Shown here piece by piece: positions 1 to 14,500 of a stretch of DNA of 64,000 nt. Under the pieces are notes generated by a model, which saw nothing but the letters and a program-made list of their open reading frames with translations, had not been told where the DNA came from and made no database searches. The stretch is from Lyophyllum atratum (Eukaryota > Basidiomycota > Agaricomycetes > Agaricales > Lyophyllaceae). Numbering within the stretch: position 1 is the stretch's first letter; each line of letters begins with the position of its first letter. The stretch lies in contig JACGCN010000041.1 in assembly GCA_014905825.1 (NCBI GenBank), positions 62,001 through 126,000 of the forward strand, read 5' to 3'. The position numbers and the translations under genes are program-made.

Positions 1-3431
<3,431 letters not shown>

Positions 3432-4051
3432 AAGTCGGGGTGATCGGATACGGTACCACACGGACTGGTATGGCACTGCAGGTCGTTGTGACACCATTTA
3501 GGTCTAATTATCCTGACTAAGGAAATTGTACACGGATCTGTTAATATCCGTTGCGAGTGAACATTGAAGTCGGGAGTGCTTCAAGGACCAACATTAGCTG
3601 AGTGGCTACAAACGGTCAATGATAGGAGTTGAATTATTTTGAGGAATCTGATTCTGAGACAAGTCGGAGCCCAAGCGTCGTGACAAGGCTTAATATAGCA
3701 ATCGAGGTGAAAAGGGGTGCGGCTCCAATGAGCGCCCAAGACATTTATTTGTGGGCGTCGATCTCTTACGCAGGAAGCACCTGTGCATGCATACTAGCGG
3801 CTCATGTTTTAAAGCCACCAGGCGGTGCCGGGGAGGTCCAACGCAGAGGGTACGAACCCAAATCCCTTCGCGGTCACTTTGAGTGACCCTGAGGCCAGGA
3901 GGCACCCCGATTCGCGAGAACTAAACTAGGAAAGTGAGATTCGAATCTCCCGATTACCTCTTCGGAGTCCTTTTATATGCCTGGTGCAAACCCCATAAAC
4001 AACCTTTCTCATTCCTCTACACCTTGCAGTCCGACCACGGCTCTCAACACC
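3432..4051. other. intergenic, bZIP upstream region
   Basis: No supported gene. A TATA-like stretch lies at about 3971-3978, roughly 75 bases before the preferred bZIP start codon. The arms around 3937-3950 look superficially like a tRNA T-loop but do not fold as one. Confidence 0.5.
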
Positions 4052-5141
4052 ATGTCCTCAAAGCGTGGTCGTAAAAGGAATGATAATCTTCCTCCCAACC
4101 GCGCTCGAGACGTTCAGAGAGCGTTCCGAGCCCGACGCGCCGCCCACTTGCTCGTATGTTATTCGAATTCCCCAATGTGAAATTTATATCAATTACGTTA
4201 ATTGCAAATAGGCGTTAGAACAGAGAGTCTCGGAGCTGGAGGTCGAGAATGCAAAGCTCAGGAAGATGGTTGGCTGGCCTCCCGACGACCGACCTCCGTT
4301 GGGAAAGGGCCCAACAGGCAAAGACAAGCCCAGAGAGATCGATGGTGGTAGTGGCATCGGCTCACATGCTGTCGATTTCTTTTCCAGCCGTGATTCCGAA
4401 TCCGCCGATTCATCATCGCGCACGAGTTCACTCTCACCCTCCGCTATGGTCGAAACCTCTTCCCGCGCCATGCATGTTATCGACCCGGAATCATGGGAAC
4501 AAGCCCTTACAATGAACGACCACAACGATCAGACCTCTGACGTTGGCCCTCCAGAACCTTCTTATCAACTACCGCCCATGGCACCGCCCGTCTCGACTAA
4601 GCCAATATACCCGTCAGGCTATGGAACTGTCCTATCTTCTTCTCTTCCGTCGTCATCATCTCGAAGTCCGATCCCATCGTCTACTAGCACCATGTACATG
4701 ACATCTCCGGCCGGCTACTCTCACTCTAACGAGCGACACTTGGGGGGCTCTTATAGCAGTCCAAGCTTCGTCGCCCGAGGAGGCGAAATGCGGGTCGACT
4801 CTCCTCGCCAACACTATTCATACCACCAACCCGCATATCAAGGTCACGACCCAAACATACATCCGCAAAGCCCACCACCACTTTCCACGACGCCCGCGCA
4901 CTCGCACTCGCACGGCCATCTTCAGCAGAGAGACATAACCACCCCATTCGCGCATCGCCGCTCCCTCACTGAGCAGTATTCTATCAGCCACAGTCTCCAC
5001 CTTCCCAATCCCGCACAATTACATCCACAGCAAAACACCCGGCCACCCGACCTGCACCGCATGCAAGATGTGAATGAACAGCAGCAACATGCCTACCGAA
5101 TGGCATATGCGCCTGACGGCGGCATCAATTCGATGCCTTGA
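4052..5141 (+). CDS. bZIP transcription factor
   Basis: Predicted nuclear DNA-binding regulator. Exon 1 (4052-4153) encodes a basic region ending QRAFRARRAAHL. A 58-nt intron (4154-4211) interrupts the bZIP, and exon 2 (4212-5141) continues with the leucine heptads ALEQRVSELEVENAKLRKMV. The QRAFR core resembles the Yap/Pap1 type of fungal bZIP, but the usual asparagine spacing is not perfect, so the subfamily is open. The rest is a Ser/Pro/His-rich, probably disordered, region of about 290 residues with His-Ser and Gln-rich runs near its end. An upstream in-frame ATG at 3977 overlaps a TATA-like sequence, so the start at 4052 is preferred. The target genes cannot be told from sequence. The 3' end faces the uracil-DNA glycosylase gene tail to tail. 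Confidence 0.85.
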
Positions 5142-5689
5142 TGGCCTTCGAACGTAGTACTCACTTTTTTCTTTCTTTCTTTCTCGTATCACTATTAATC
5201 AGAACTAATTATGTTACAAGAACTCAAGCACAGCGACATCATGTAAACCAACAACTTCATCATTAATGTACCGTCTGCCATAGTTCGTATACCTAGATCT
5301 AAACATGTATTTTATCAACCCGAGACTAGAGCTCGTCGTTCTCCGATTCCACTAGCCTACCTGTCAATGTCATCACTAAAGGGCTAATTCTAAGTTGGAT
5401 GAATCAAACTGGGGAGAAAATGTCCCGGCTGCAACTTCTGCATCATGGTAGGCCCTGGCTTAAAAGATTTAAGTGGCGTACAGGCACTATTGCACGACAG
5501 CCGCATTTATCGCGAGCCCCTATCCATATGTCGCAATGCACATGTGGACTGCATCCGATTTTCCGGATGATGGACATATAATCGATTGGAATATGATTGG
5601 AAGATCACAACCCTGGGCGCTTATTGTTCTTGGAAGGCTTCAATCAATCTAAATCAGCAGTTACGTAACAGGCGCTCAAACGCTAAAAC
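5142..5689. other. convergent intergenic spacer
   Basis: 3' regions of the bZIP gene (+) and the uracil-DNA glycosylase gene (-). It begins with a TTTC microsatellite just after the bZIP stop (about 5165-5185). No gene seen. Confidence 0.5.
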
Positions 5690-7310
5690 TCAAAGTTCTT
5701 CCTTGACGTCAAGGTTACACCAGTCGACCTTTCCTGCGGCCCCATACTTTGTTTCTAACCATTCGTTGGCGCGTATGAAGTGGTTATTACCATGAAAACC
5801 ACGGTCAGCGGAGTGCGGCGATGGATGCTGTTCAGAGGATAAGGTCTAGTCAGGGCACTGAGAATGCCACTTATCTCCAAAACGACTCACGGCACTTTTC
5901 AGAATAAGATGGTTCCCCTGTTTACACATAATGCCCGTCGTCAGTTAGCAAAGCGGAACAATACGGTGAGCCACAGACGTTGGTCAATTTGGCGACTCTC
6001 TTGCCTGCCCAAGCGCCCCAGGCAAGAAAAACAACCCCACGGCCAGTGCCGGTGGTGTCGGAACTGCTCCCAGCGGTCGGAAGATTAGCACCACCATATT
6101 TATCGACGACGTCCACGACCCTATCGGTGAACTCCTCCCAACCCTTATTGGAATGGGACCCTGGGTCGCCTGCGCGGACGGTGAGACATGTATTTAGCAT
6201 GAGGACTCCATTCGCGGCCCACGCTGAGAGATTCCTAGACAACTTACAGATCAGATTGTCGTCGCGTTTTGTTGGAAAACTACTCACCCGTGCTTGGGTG
6301 CTTGGAAGTCCGGATATTCGGCCTTGAGTTCTGTGTAGATCTTCCAACCCGATATAAGAGGACAGCCATTCAAAAGTCACCACCGCGTACATTTCTTAAT
6401 GAAGGAGGTACTGAAACCCCCACTGGTACAGAAAAGCAGAGTCCTTAAAAAAACGAGGCAGGATTCAGGATGTGGTCCGAAACTTGTGGCTGAAGTAACT
6501 TACCATGCGCCTGTCCCGGTCCATGGTAAGGATCTACGCAGAAGGATGACGTTCACATGGAGCAGCGGGGGATCTGATCCGGGAATGGACACTCACCCTG
6601 GCCTAATATTACCACTTTGACCTTTCCTAAAGGCGTGTTTGACCACGCGTAAATGTTTCTCGCTGCAAGAAATACCTCATGTCTTTGAGAAATCAGGATG
6701 AAACGTCAAACCAAGCCGTCTTACGCGCGGGGTATATCCTTAGTTTCGGAGAAGTGTCATCGGGCCCTCTTACACCCTCTTCCCAAAGGAATTCCTTGAG
6801 TGCAATGAAGTAGGGCTTCTTAATCTCATCCTTAAGAACTTTGAGCCTGAAGGAGAAGGGACGGTTGGTGTGATTGTGTGGTCGAGCCTGTTGATCAAGG
6901 AAGTTGGCTCACCAACTTTTACCCATAACTTCACACTCGAGCCTCAGGAGGCCTTTCTGATTTTCCGTTAAACTTTCAAGAAAAGACGACATGGAGAAAG
7001 GAATCGAGTTTAATTTCTGTAATCCAAAAATTTTCGAGCCATTGGTGGACATTAGGGACGAGGTACTCCCAGAGGCGGTGAGCTTTAGCTTCTTCGCTGA
7101 GGGTTCGCCCAAAGTGGTCTTTCCCTGGGAGCCCTGAGAGCCCGGGAACATGTCCATAAGAGTTCGCTGGCGTTTGGCGGTAGTAGTACCTTCCGTGGCA
7201 GGTTTCGTAACAGATCCAGGCTCAGCGGGGCTTGAAGACGGCCCATTGTCCTCCTTCGAGGCAGCTACGCGCGCAGTTTGGACATCCTCGAGGTAGACCG
7301 TACCTGTCAT
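5690..7310 (-). CDS. UNG1: uracil-DNA glycosylase (UNG family)
   Basis: Removes uracil from DNA as the first step of base excision repair. Nine exons can be placed by consensus sites: 7310-6913, 6846-6725, 6662-6597, 6533-6504, 6443-6391, 6340-6288, 6234-5979, 5917-5891 and 5827-5690. Together they give an uninterrupted 380-residue protein. Seen motifs are the water-activating GQDPYH (spanning the exon 3/4 junction), GLCFSVP, LLNTCLTV-like [31 protein letters not shown] and the HPSP-S-RGF loop near the C-terminus. In that loop the residue that is the intercalating leucine in characterised UNGs reads as histidine (codon 5813-5815). The N-terminus is Ser/Thr/Lys-rich with a PCNA-box-like QRTLMDMF (residues 48-55), as expected for a nuclear form. 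An in-frame ATG at 7376 would add 22 residues, but a pyrimidine tract plus CAG just before 7310 looks like an acceptor, so 7310 is preferred. Confidence 0.95.
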
Positions 7311-7687
7311 GGTCTGGGGTATTCTGCAGAAACAAAACGAAGTTGTGGCCCGTGATATAGGATGTGTACTTGACAATATTACATACGATAGGTGGGACCA
7401 TGCAGGGGTGGCTGGCGGAGCTAGGCCTTTCTTGGACGCGGAGGGGGGCCTCTGGATTCAACACGACCAATTACGTATCACGTGCATGTCAAAATGGTCA
7501 TGATCGGAATCCTCAATGTGGTGCTCTCTGCTCAAATGTTTTGAGCGATTGGACGATCGTTGTAACTAGAACATCCACGGTGCCCTTTGAAAGCTCGCCA
7601 AGCTGCCTCGTTCACGCTCATCTCCGTCTCCCCCGGCGTCCAGGGGGACCGCGGGACGTGGCGATACGACCCGAAAACCCGGACAAA
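7311..7687. promoter_or_regulatory. divergent promoter region UNG / SEC59
   Basis: Intergenic stretch between the UNG start (-) and the dolichol kinase gene (+). A possible 5'-UTR intron acceptor for UNG lies near 7327-7340. No distinct control site is recognised. Confidence 0.4.
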
Positions 7688-10600
7688 ATGGACGCGCAGT
7701 CCGCCGGAGAATAGACTCAACTAGCAGCAATAATACCCCTCGGTCTATAGCACATCCTGTTGGAGGTAACTTGGATTGGAGTACGAGCTATCAAGCAGGG
7801 TCGTCAAGGCATGTTTCCTTCCCATATCTCACGTCACCTCCCTCAATTTACTCCCCTACAGCTCCGCTTCACGGAGCACCGACGACGACTCTGAGACCGA
7901 GGATGAGTTACCAAACACATTCCGTGGCAGGGTCTTTTCGCAGAATACTACGCGGGTGTCCCAGATAGACGATACACACGCGACGTCATCCACCTTACGA
8001 CGCCGTTCGAGCCCGCACGCAGGCTCTTCGGGCGACTCAGGCAGCAGCTCGACGTTGCTAGGCACACGAGCGCCTTTCACTCGCTCGCGCTCACCAGCAG
8101 TCGCCCGTACATCAACCAACCCTAAGATTTCGGCTAGGCGACATATGTCACCTGCCGTCTCACGTTCTTCGCGTAGAAATACTCAGCATGGACCAACCAC
8201 ATTCTTTCCTGCTGTTCTGGAAATCCGTATTCCCTTATTTCCAACCGCGTGGACATGGACCTTCTCTGCGGACTTTCGAAAGTGTGGTGAATCACACATC
8301 CTGCTCGGCGCTATCTTGTACGCTTCTCATACCATACACGACCTTCCGAATCCGGATCCGCACATCACATACAGTAGCCTGTGGATTGTAAAAGGTAAAT
8401 CGATTGGCTCCACCCTTGATAACTTTCCTCAACTGCTCACTTTTCTAGAGCTTCTTATTTTTAGCATCGCGGTCGTTCTGTACAGTTTATGGACACATAG
8501 TACACTATCACATCCCGAGCCAATTACATCAACCCCAAAAGGCTCAATACTATTATTACCACCGTCTTTATCTTTATCTGCATCTCAAACCCCCAAACGT
8601 ATCTCCTCTCCTCCCCCTCCGCGACAAACGGAAACTAGAGATTCCAGGCGAGGCAATGCCCTCGGAGCCGCGCCAAAAACTGATTTTGGATTCATATGGA
8701 TGACTGTACCAAAGAATTATAGGTACTCGGTTTATTACCGCCTTACTGTGCTTGCCCTAACATCTTCGCGCAGAGAATCACTTGATGATGGAGTATTCAC
8801 TGGACTACTTCTAGGTCCTCTCATAGCGGCGGGCCTATTGGTATCCGCCTTACGGTCCTTGTCCGTCGTCCCTCCTCAAGCGAGTCCTTTGCCACAAGGA
8901 TGGCTGGTTGAAGCTCCTGCAGAGCTCCAGAATTCGCGGAAAGCATATACTGCCCTTGAAGCCCTCACTCTGGCGCGATATGGCCTTGTTGACCTTGCGA
9001 CATTCTGCTCCACTATTCTTCTCCTACATGTGTGCGCTTCGTGGTGGCAGGAGGCAAGGTATCGCAAGCGCGGGAATGCGGCCGAGGGTGAGCGTGCGTC
9101 AGTGCCACGCAGTGAAGGTTTGCGGTCCTGGTATTACATCCTGTTTACTCTGGTTGTAAGCGTTAGTGTCTTTGTTGTCAAGGTGCTGCTGCAACTCCAA
9201 GGTTACGGAATTTGGCAACGTGCGTATCTTCACTTCGTACTTCGTGTGATGTCTCCTCTAACTATGATTACCTACAGATCTTAACTACTTCGAAATAATC
9301 TTTAGCGCACTATTTTATCAATTCACACTGTACGTGGCTATTCGGCTGGCGCATCGTGGCTTCACGCTAGGAGAGCTGGGTCTTGTCTGTTTTGGTGCGA
9401 CTGCTTTGAGTATGGAGTTCTTAAACATGACTATAGCCAGGGTACGACCCAACTCCCGCATCTTCATATTCCGATTCCAACCCTTCTTCTAGATCTGGCC
9501 CATCACAACGCCCTTTATCAAAACTTACCGCCTGCCGACCCCTCTCCTCATCTTTCAACTATCTCTAATAGCAGGTTCCTTCCTGACGGGCTTCCTCCTC
9601 TCTCCCTTCCTCGTCCTCTCGCGGCATATTGCCCAGCGCCCCGTCCGCCGCCTCCGCAATCCCCAGGACAAGCAGCGCACCCGTCGCCACCTAGCGCTCG
9701 GCTTCTACATCGGGACCGTCATCATCGTCGGTGGCCTCATCGGTATGTGGACACGCTGGATCCTCGGCAAACGCGATCCATGGCTCTGGGTCATCTTCTG
9801 GCTCCTGGAAGGAAAGCGGACGTGGACCAGGCCCGCGCTCCTCGCATACTGGGCCGCTCTCGGTTCCCTAAGTGTTGCAGGCTGGAATCGCCAGCTTGCA
9901 CGGTCGCGCCGGTACTGGCCCAAGAATAGCGGGACGGGCGAAACGCTGATGGTACTTGGGGCAGTGGAGAACTCGACGCCTACATCGGCGGCAGCATCGC
10001 AGGCGACGGAGCAGACATCTGCGAGCTTGTCAGCGGCGCCGGGCTCGCCGATTCCGATGGGAGTAGGAGGGATGACTTTCCCGAATCTGCCGAACATGCC
10101 TAACAGTGCACAGGTGTCGGGTGTTGCGACGGATCTGCTGGATGCAGCCGATAAGCATGTGCCAACGTTGGGCCTCAATGCTCGACGCAAATTCTTCCAT
10201 GCGCTCGCAGTGGTCATGTTCATCCCTGGGGTGGCGTTTGACGTGAGTTCTGGCCTTCGTCGTGTGTTGGGGTGGTGAAATTGACTGCCTTTTGATTGGC
10301 ATTTTCTTCTTGTTCGATTGTTTCGCGATGCCTTGTAGCCGGCCTTTACACACCTATCGTTTAGTGCTGCGTTCGCGCTGTTCACTTTTACGGAGTATGT
10401 GCGCTACTTTGCGATCTACCCTTTCGGCGCGCCGATCCATCTCTTCATGAACGAATTCTTGGACCATCGGGATCGCGGCACGGCGATTGTGAGCCATTTT
10501 TACCTCTTGACGGGGTGTGCGGGGTCTGTTTGGCTTGAAGGGTGAGTCGATCTGTTCTTTTCCTCTTCGTGCGTTTTGACAGGAACATGTAATAGGCCAA

Positions 10601-11026
10601 GCCAATTGCTCCAGTTCACGGGGATCTTGACGCTGGGAGTGGGAGATGCGATGGCAAGAAAAGCGGAAATATATACCTGAAATCCACGCTAATCATTCGG
10701 TCCGAACAGGCATCTATCGTAGGCAAGCGCGTTGGATTCCACCGATGGTCGCCGACTACATCGAAGACTCTGGAAGGCAGCATCGCGTTTACAGTCACCA
10801 TCGTCGCGTGTGCATGGCTTCTTCGCTTGTTCGGATTAGCGGAGGGCTTCTCGGTGTGTTCAACTTCTCTTTACACATACAAAATTCGCTGACGTTTCAA
10901 CACCAGACGTTGCGGTATGCGGCCGTGGTCGGGCTTTCGTCGGTCCTCGAGGCCTTATCAGACCAAAACGACAACCTCACGCTACCCCTCTTTATGTGGA
11001 GTGTGCTTGCTGTCGCCGACGTATAG
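7688..11026 (+). CDS. SEC59: dolichol kinase (Sec59 type)
   Basis: CTP-dependent kinase of the ER membrane that makes dolichyl phosphate for N-glycosylation, O-mannosylation and GPI anchors. The N-terminal ~150 residues are Ser/Arg-rich. Many hydrophobic segments follow, e.g. ITYSSLWIV near 8365, FLELLIFSIAVVLYSL near 8450, GLLLGPLIAAGLLVSAL near 8800, then LNYFEIIFSALFYQF and ALGFYIGTVIIVGGLIGMW. The conserved C-terminal block RRKFFHALAVVMF, TEYVRYFAIYPFG, HFYLLTGCAGS, and GDAMASIVGKRVG-HRW followed by KTLEGS matches the CTP-binding region of the family. At least six introns occur; the stop is 11024-11026. The start is uncertain: no good ATG opens the long first reading frame (7776-9284). 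An ATG at 7688 with an 11-nt first exon and a 161-nt intron ending at 7859 would keep frame, but is unusual for this genome. Confidence 0.88.
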
Positions 11027-11596
11027 ACATGTTTTAGCATTCGAGATCAAAATGAAACAGGAATACATTGCCAGACCATATTTTTCCCTGCCACACGCTT
11101 ACATGTGAGATAAATATTTTGCGAATAGCTGTTTATTGGATCAGTCAAGCGGAGGAAGCTATGCGGTGGCGCATATCCCAAACCCGGTGGTTTCGTCTGG
11201 GTCTGGGTTCATCTCAGTATAGAAGCAAATGATGTTGTAGTAATGGGTTGTGAAGTCGTAATGTAATGGTATTCCTCGTGGTCAAATAAGCGGTGGCAGG
11301 ACAAGCGTGCGAGGGATGTGCCGCGAAGTATAAACTGCCGGCAACGCGTACAAGGCACGATGGGCTTCAGGACCTGAGAGACGTCATGATTCTCGCGGCC
11401 TCGGCAACTGCCGATGGTTCAGGGAGTTGTGGAGTACAGTGAGGTGAATCGCAATTTTATCAGAAAAGGGTATTCGCCGCTGCTTGATTGTATTGATACC
11501 CATATCCAGTCTCTCCTCCATGTTGCGTCTCTGACTTGCCTCGTTCACAGTCGCCGCCCGACCACTGAATCCACCCAGCCGCGGCGTAATTCGCTC
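11027..11596. other. intergenic / 5' leader of the histidine kinase
   Basis: No independent gene. A reading frame from 11414 runs into the kinase, but a strong acceptor (pyrimidine tract plus CAG, ending about 11550) suggests a 5'-UTR intron, so I treat this as leader. Confidence 0.45.
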
Positions 11597-14500
11597 ATGG
11601 AGTCACCCCGCGACTCCTCGTCTACTCTGACACCATCGAGCTCTGCTCCCGCCCTGCTCGACCTGCAGAAACTCTCACCGCACTCGTTGTCTTCTCCTCG
11701 TGGAGCTGACCTTTCAGGACCCCTAAGGCGTTTCCCTCTTCGTTCATCAGCTAGACCGTCAACTGCACCTGAAAATAAGGAGATTTTAATGCTCCCTTCA
11801 TTGCCACCGGGTCAGATCAAGCTTCCCGACAAATCACAACCACGTCTTATAGGGGAAGGCCTGGGTAAACAGCCAGAATCATTCTACCACATGCATACGG
11901 TCAGAGAGGACGATGCAGATACGCAATCGGTTCTAAGTCTCGGTACGTAGTCCACCAGACCTACCCCTAGCGTGTCTGTGAATTTGTTGAATATCTAGGA
12001 ATCTTGCCCTCCCCTTTTAATGGCGATGCTCACGATGTCGTTTCCTCTTCACAAACGGACACCACATCGTCAACAAAATCAAATTATGCGGAGTACGATT
12101 GGGCGACGTTCATCAATGCATATGCTAACGGCCGGTGGGACCCACACCGCACGCCCAACCCCCCTCGATCCTATGTACCTCTATCTACCGGATTCTCGCT
12201 CTCCTCCGAGATCACGTCATCAGCACCGTCGAGAGTGATCGATTCGTTCGACTCAGATACCCCTCAAGGGCCGTACCACCCTAGCAGCAACCTTGAGACT
12301 CATTCGGAACCACAAATCATACACACACAGCCTCTCACGCACAATAATTCAGTCGGAATCCCCGCAGCAGCACAGTCATTAACATCGACTCTCTCGATAT
12401 CCCCGACATCGTCATTAACACGGTTTCGGCCCGGTGCACCGACCAACCTTCCCCTTCCTGCACATCGCATGTGGGGCTCGTTGTCCAACTCCTCTGGTCC
12501 ACTCCGTTCGCCTGGTGAAACGGCGAACCTACCTTCAACGAATGCACACTCCAAGTCGGAGGTGCAGACGACTGTCGCGACCCTTCGATGGGCAGCGGCG
12601 CGTGTCGACATCTCGCCTCTTGCGCTACCTTCCCCAGAGCACGAACTGACAGACCCGATGCGCGGCGTTACAGCCACTGTACCCGGCTCTCATCCGCCCG
12701 GCTACGACTTAGGTCTTGATCATCCGTTGACACCGGGGGGCACGCGCAAGACGCGTCTTGCAAGCTTCTGGCGCGGCACAACAGATGTTGAAAAAGACGG
12801 CTCACCAGGATCGTTCACGGACTCACCCACGAATCAACCACCGGATAACGTAAGACAGCAGAGTGGCCCCGTATCCATCGTTGAACCCTTCCCGCGCAGC
12901 CTTGAGAAAAGTATCCCTCCTGCCTCAGCTCCTCAAGCCGACGCGTACCACAGCAACGACTTACTAGCAGTTGACTACTTTGGATCTGTTGACCAGCCTC
13001 TCGCGGATCCACCATCTAATATCCGGAGTTTTCCCGACGACAATGAACTTCAGCCCACCGGAGAACTTGCTTCGGTCCAAGTTGTCACGCACCCAACCTC
13101 CCCGGAACTGGGGACGATGTCAGTTCCCGCGCTCCCGAGACGCCTGTGCCTGACCCGCCAGACATCGTCACCCCTCCCGGTGTCTACTCCACACGAGCCT
13201 AGACTTCTCGGAGGTCGCGGCACATCAGAGACCATCACGAGCATTAAAGCTGGCCGCGCGGCGAAAGAAGAGCAGATGTTTGCAGAGCTGGGATATCTCG
13301 CACCGCCTAATCCACCCGACGAGCTGGAGCGTCGGAGGGCGTTGTATAAGTGCGTGCCTTGTTCCCTCTTGCTTCTTGGTGAATCTGATACTAGTTGCTG
13401 ATACAGGTTCAACATCTGGAACACGGGTCCAGACCTTAACTTCGACCGGATAGCGCACCTTGCGAAGCTCGTCTTCAGCACGAAGGGCGTGCTGATCTCA
13501 TTAATCGATGGCAAAGAGCAGTAAGCAGTATAAAGCTTGCGTAGGATTTACGCTGTATTGAACACTTCCTCGTTGCTCCTCCTCTTTCGGCGAATCTTAG
13601 GTGGCATAAGTCAGAATGTACGAACCTTTTCCTAACTTGTTGTATATCATGCGTCGTCATTGTGCTAATAACTGTGTCTGACGGCGTTAGGGGGCCTTAA
13701 GACGGTCAGCACCGTGCGGACCCACACCCTCTGCGCACATGCAATCCTTCAGCAGTAAGTTCCTCATCTTCCTCCGGCACCCTTGCTCAAAGGCTCTTCG
13801 GTTTCTCATTGCAGGGGGATGAGCCCATGGTCATCCTTGATACTCATCTCGATTGGCGCTTCGCAAAAAACGTATGTCCTCGATCCTAGCGCGTCTCACC
13901 ACCGGTGGTGGCGCCTGACTCTTTTGTCATGATTATCCTTCTCATCGTTTTCTTTACATGTGCCCTCTTGCCTTGGTCCGCTTAGCCGCTTGTGACGGGT
14001 GCGCCACATATGCGGTTTTACGCTGGAGCACCCTTAAGGACGACAGACGGGTACAATATTGGAACGTGCGTCGTTGTAGACAATCTCTTATCGCGCTTCT
14101 TACGATTTTTTTTTCGTTTGGCGTCGGCTAGCTTGGCGATCATGTGTGATAATCCTCGTGAGGACTTTTCGCCCCGACAGAAGCATACACTAAAGGAGTT
14201 TGCTGTTGGTCTTCCGCATCTTTTCCCTGCAGGCCTAAGCCTCATGTTTGATTACAGGCGATCGCGATGCGCGAGATGGAGCTTTGGCGGGACAAGGTGC
14301 GGCGACCTCAGGGCCATGGTATTCTTATCTCGCTAACACGAACTCTCATCAGATTCAACTGCGGATACGCGATCGGATACAGAACTCGGCAAGTAACACC
14401 ATCTGTGGTCTATTCCACAGTTGTCCAAGTCTGACAATGACACTAAAATGCGATCATCACACAGATGGAACAGTTTAGCCGGGAGTGCCTCGAGATAGAC

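Noticed and set aside
3840..3955. tRNA-like T-loops (GGTTCGTACC and GATTCGAATC on the minus strand)
   Set aside because: The flanking bases do not form a five-pair T-stem, the conserved A58 is missing in one, and no matching acceptor or anticodon arm is present.
9705..10385. 226-codon minus-strand frame
   Set aside because: Antisense to the conserved part of dolichol kinase, which has clear family motifs on the plus strand.
12300..12677. 125-codon minus-strand frame
   Set aside because: Lies antisense within the first large exon of the histidine kinase; composition shadow.
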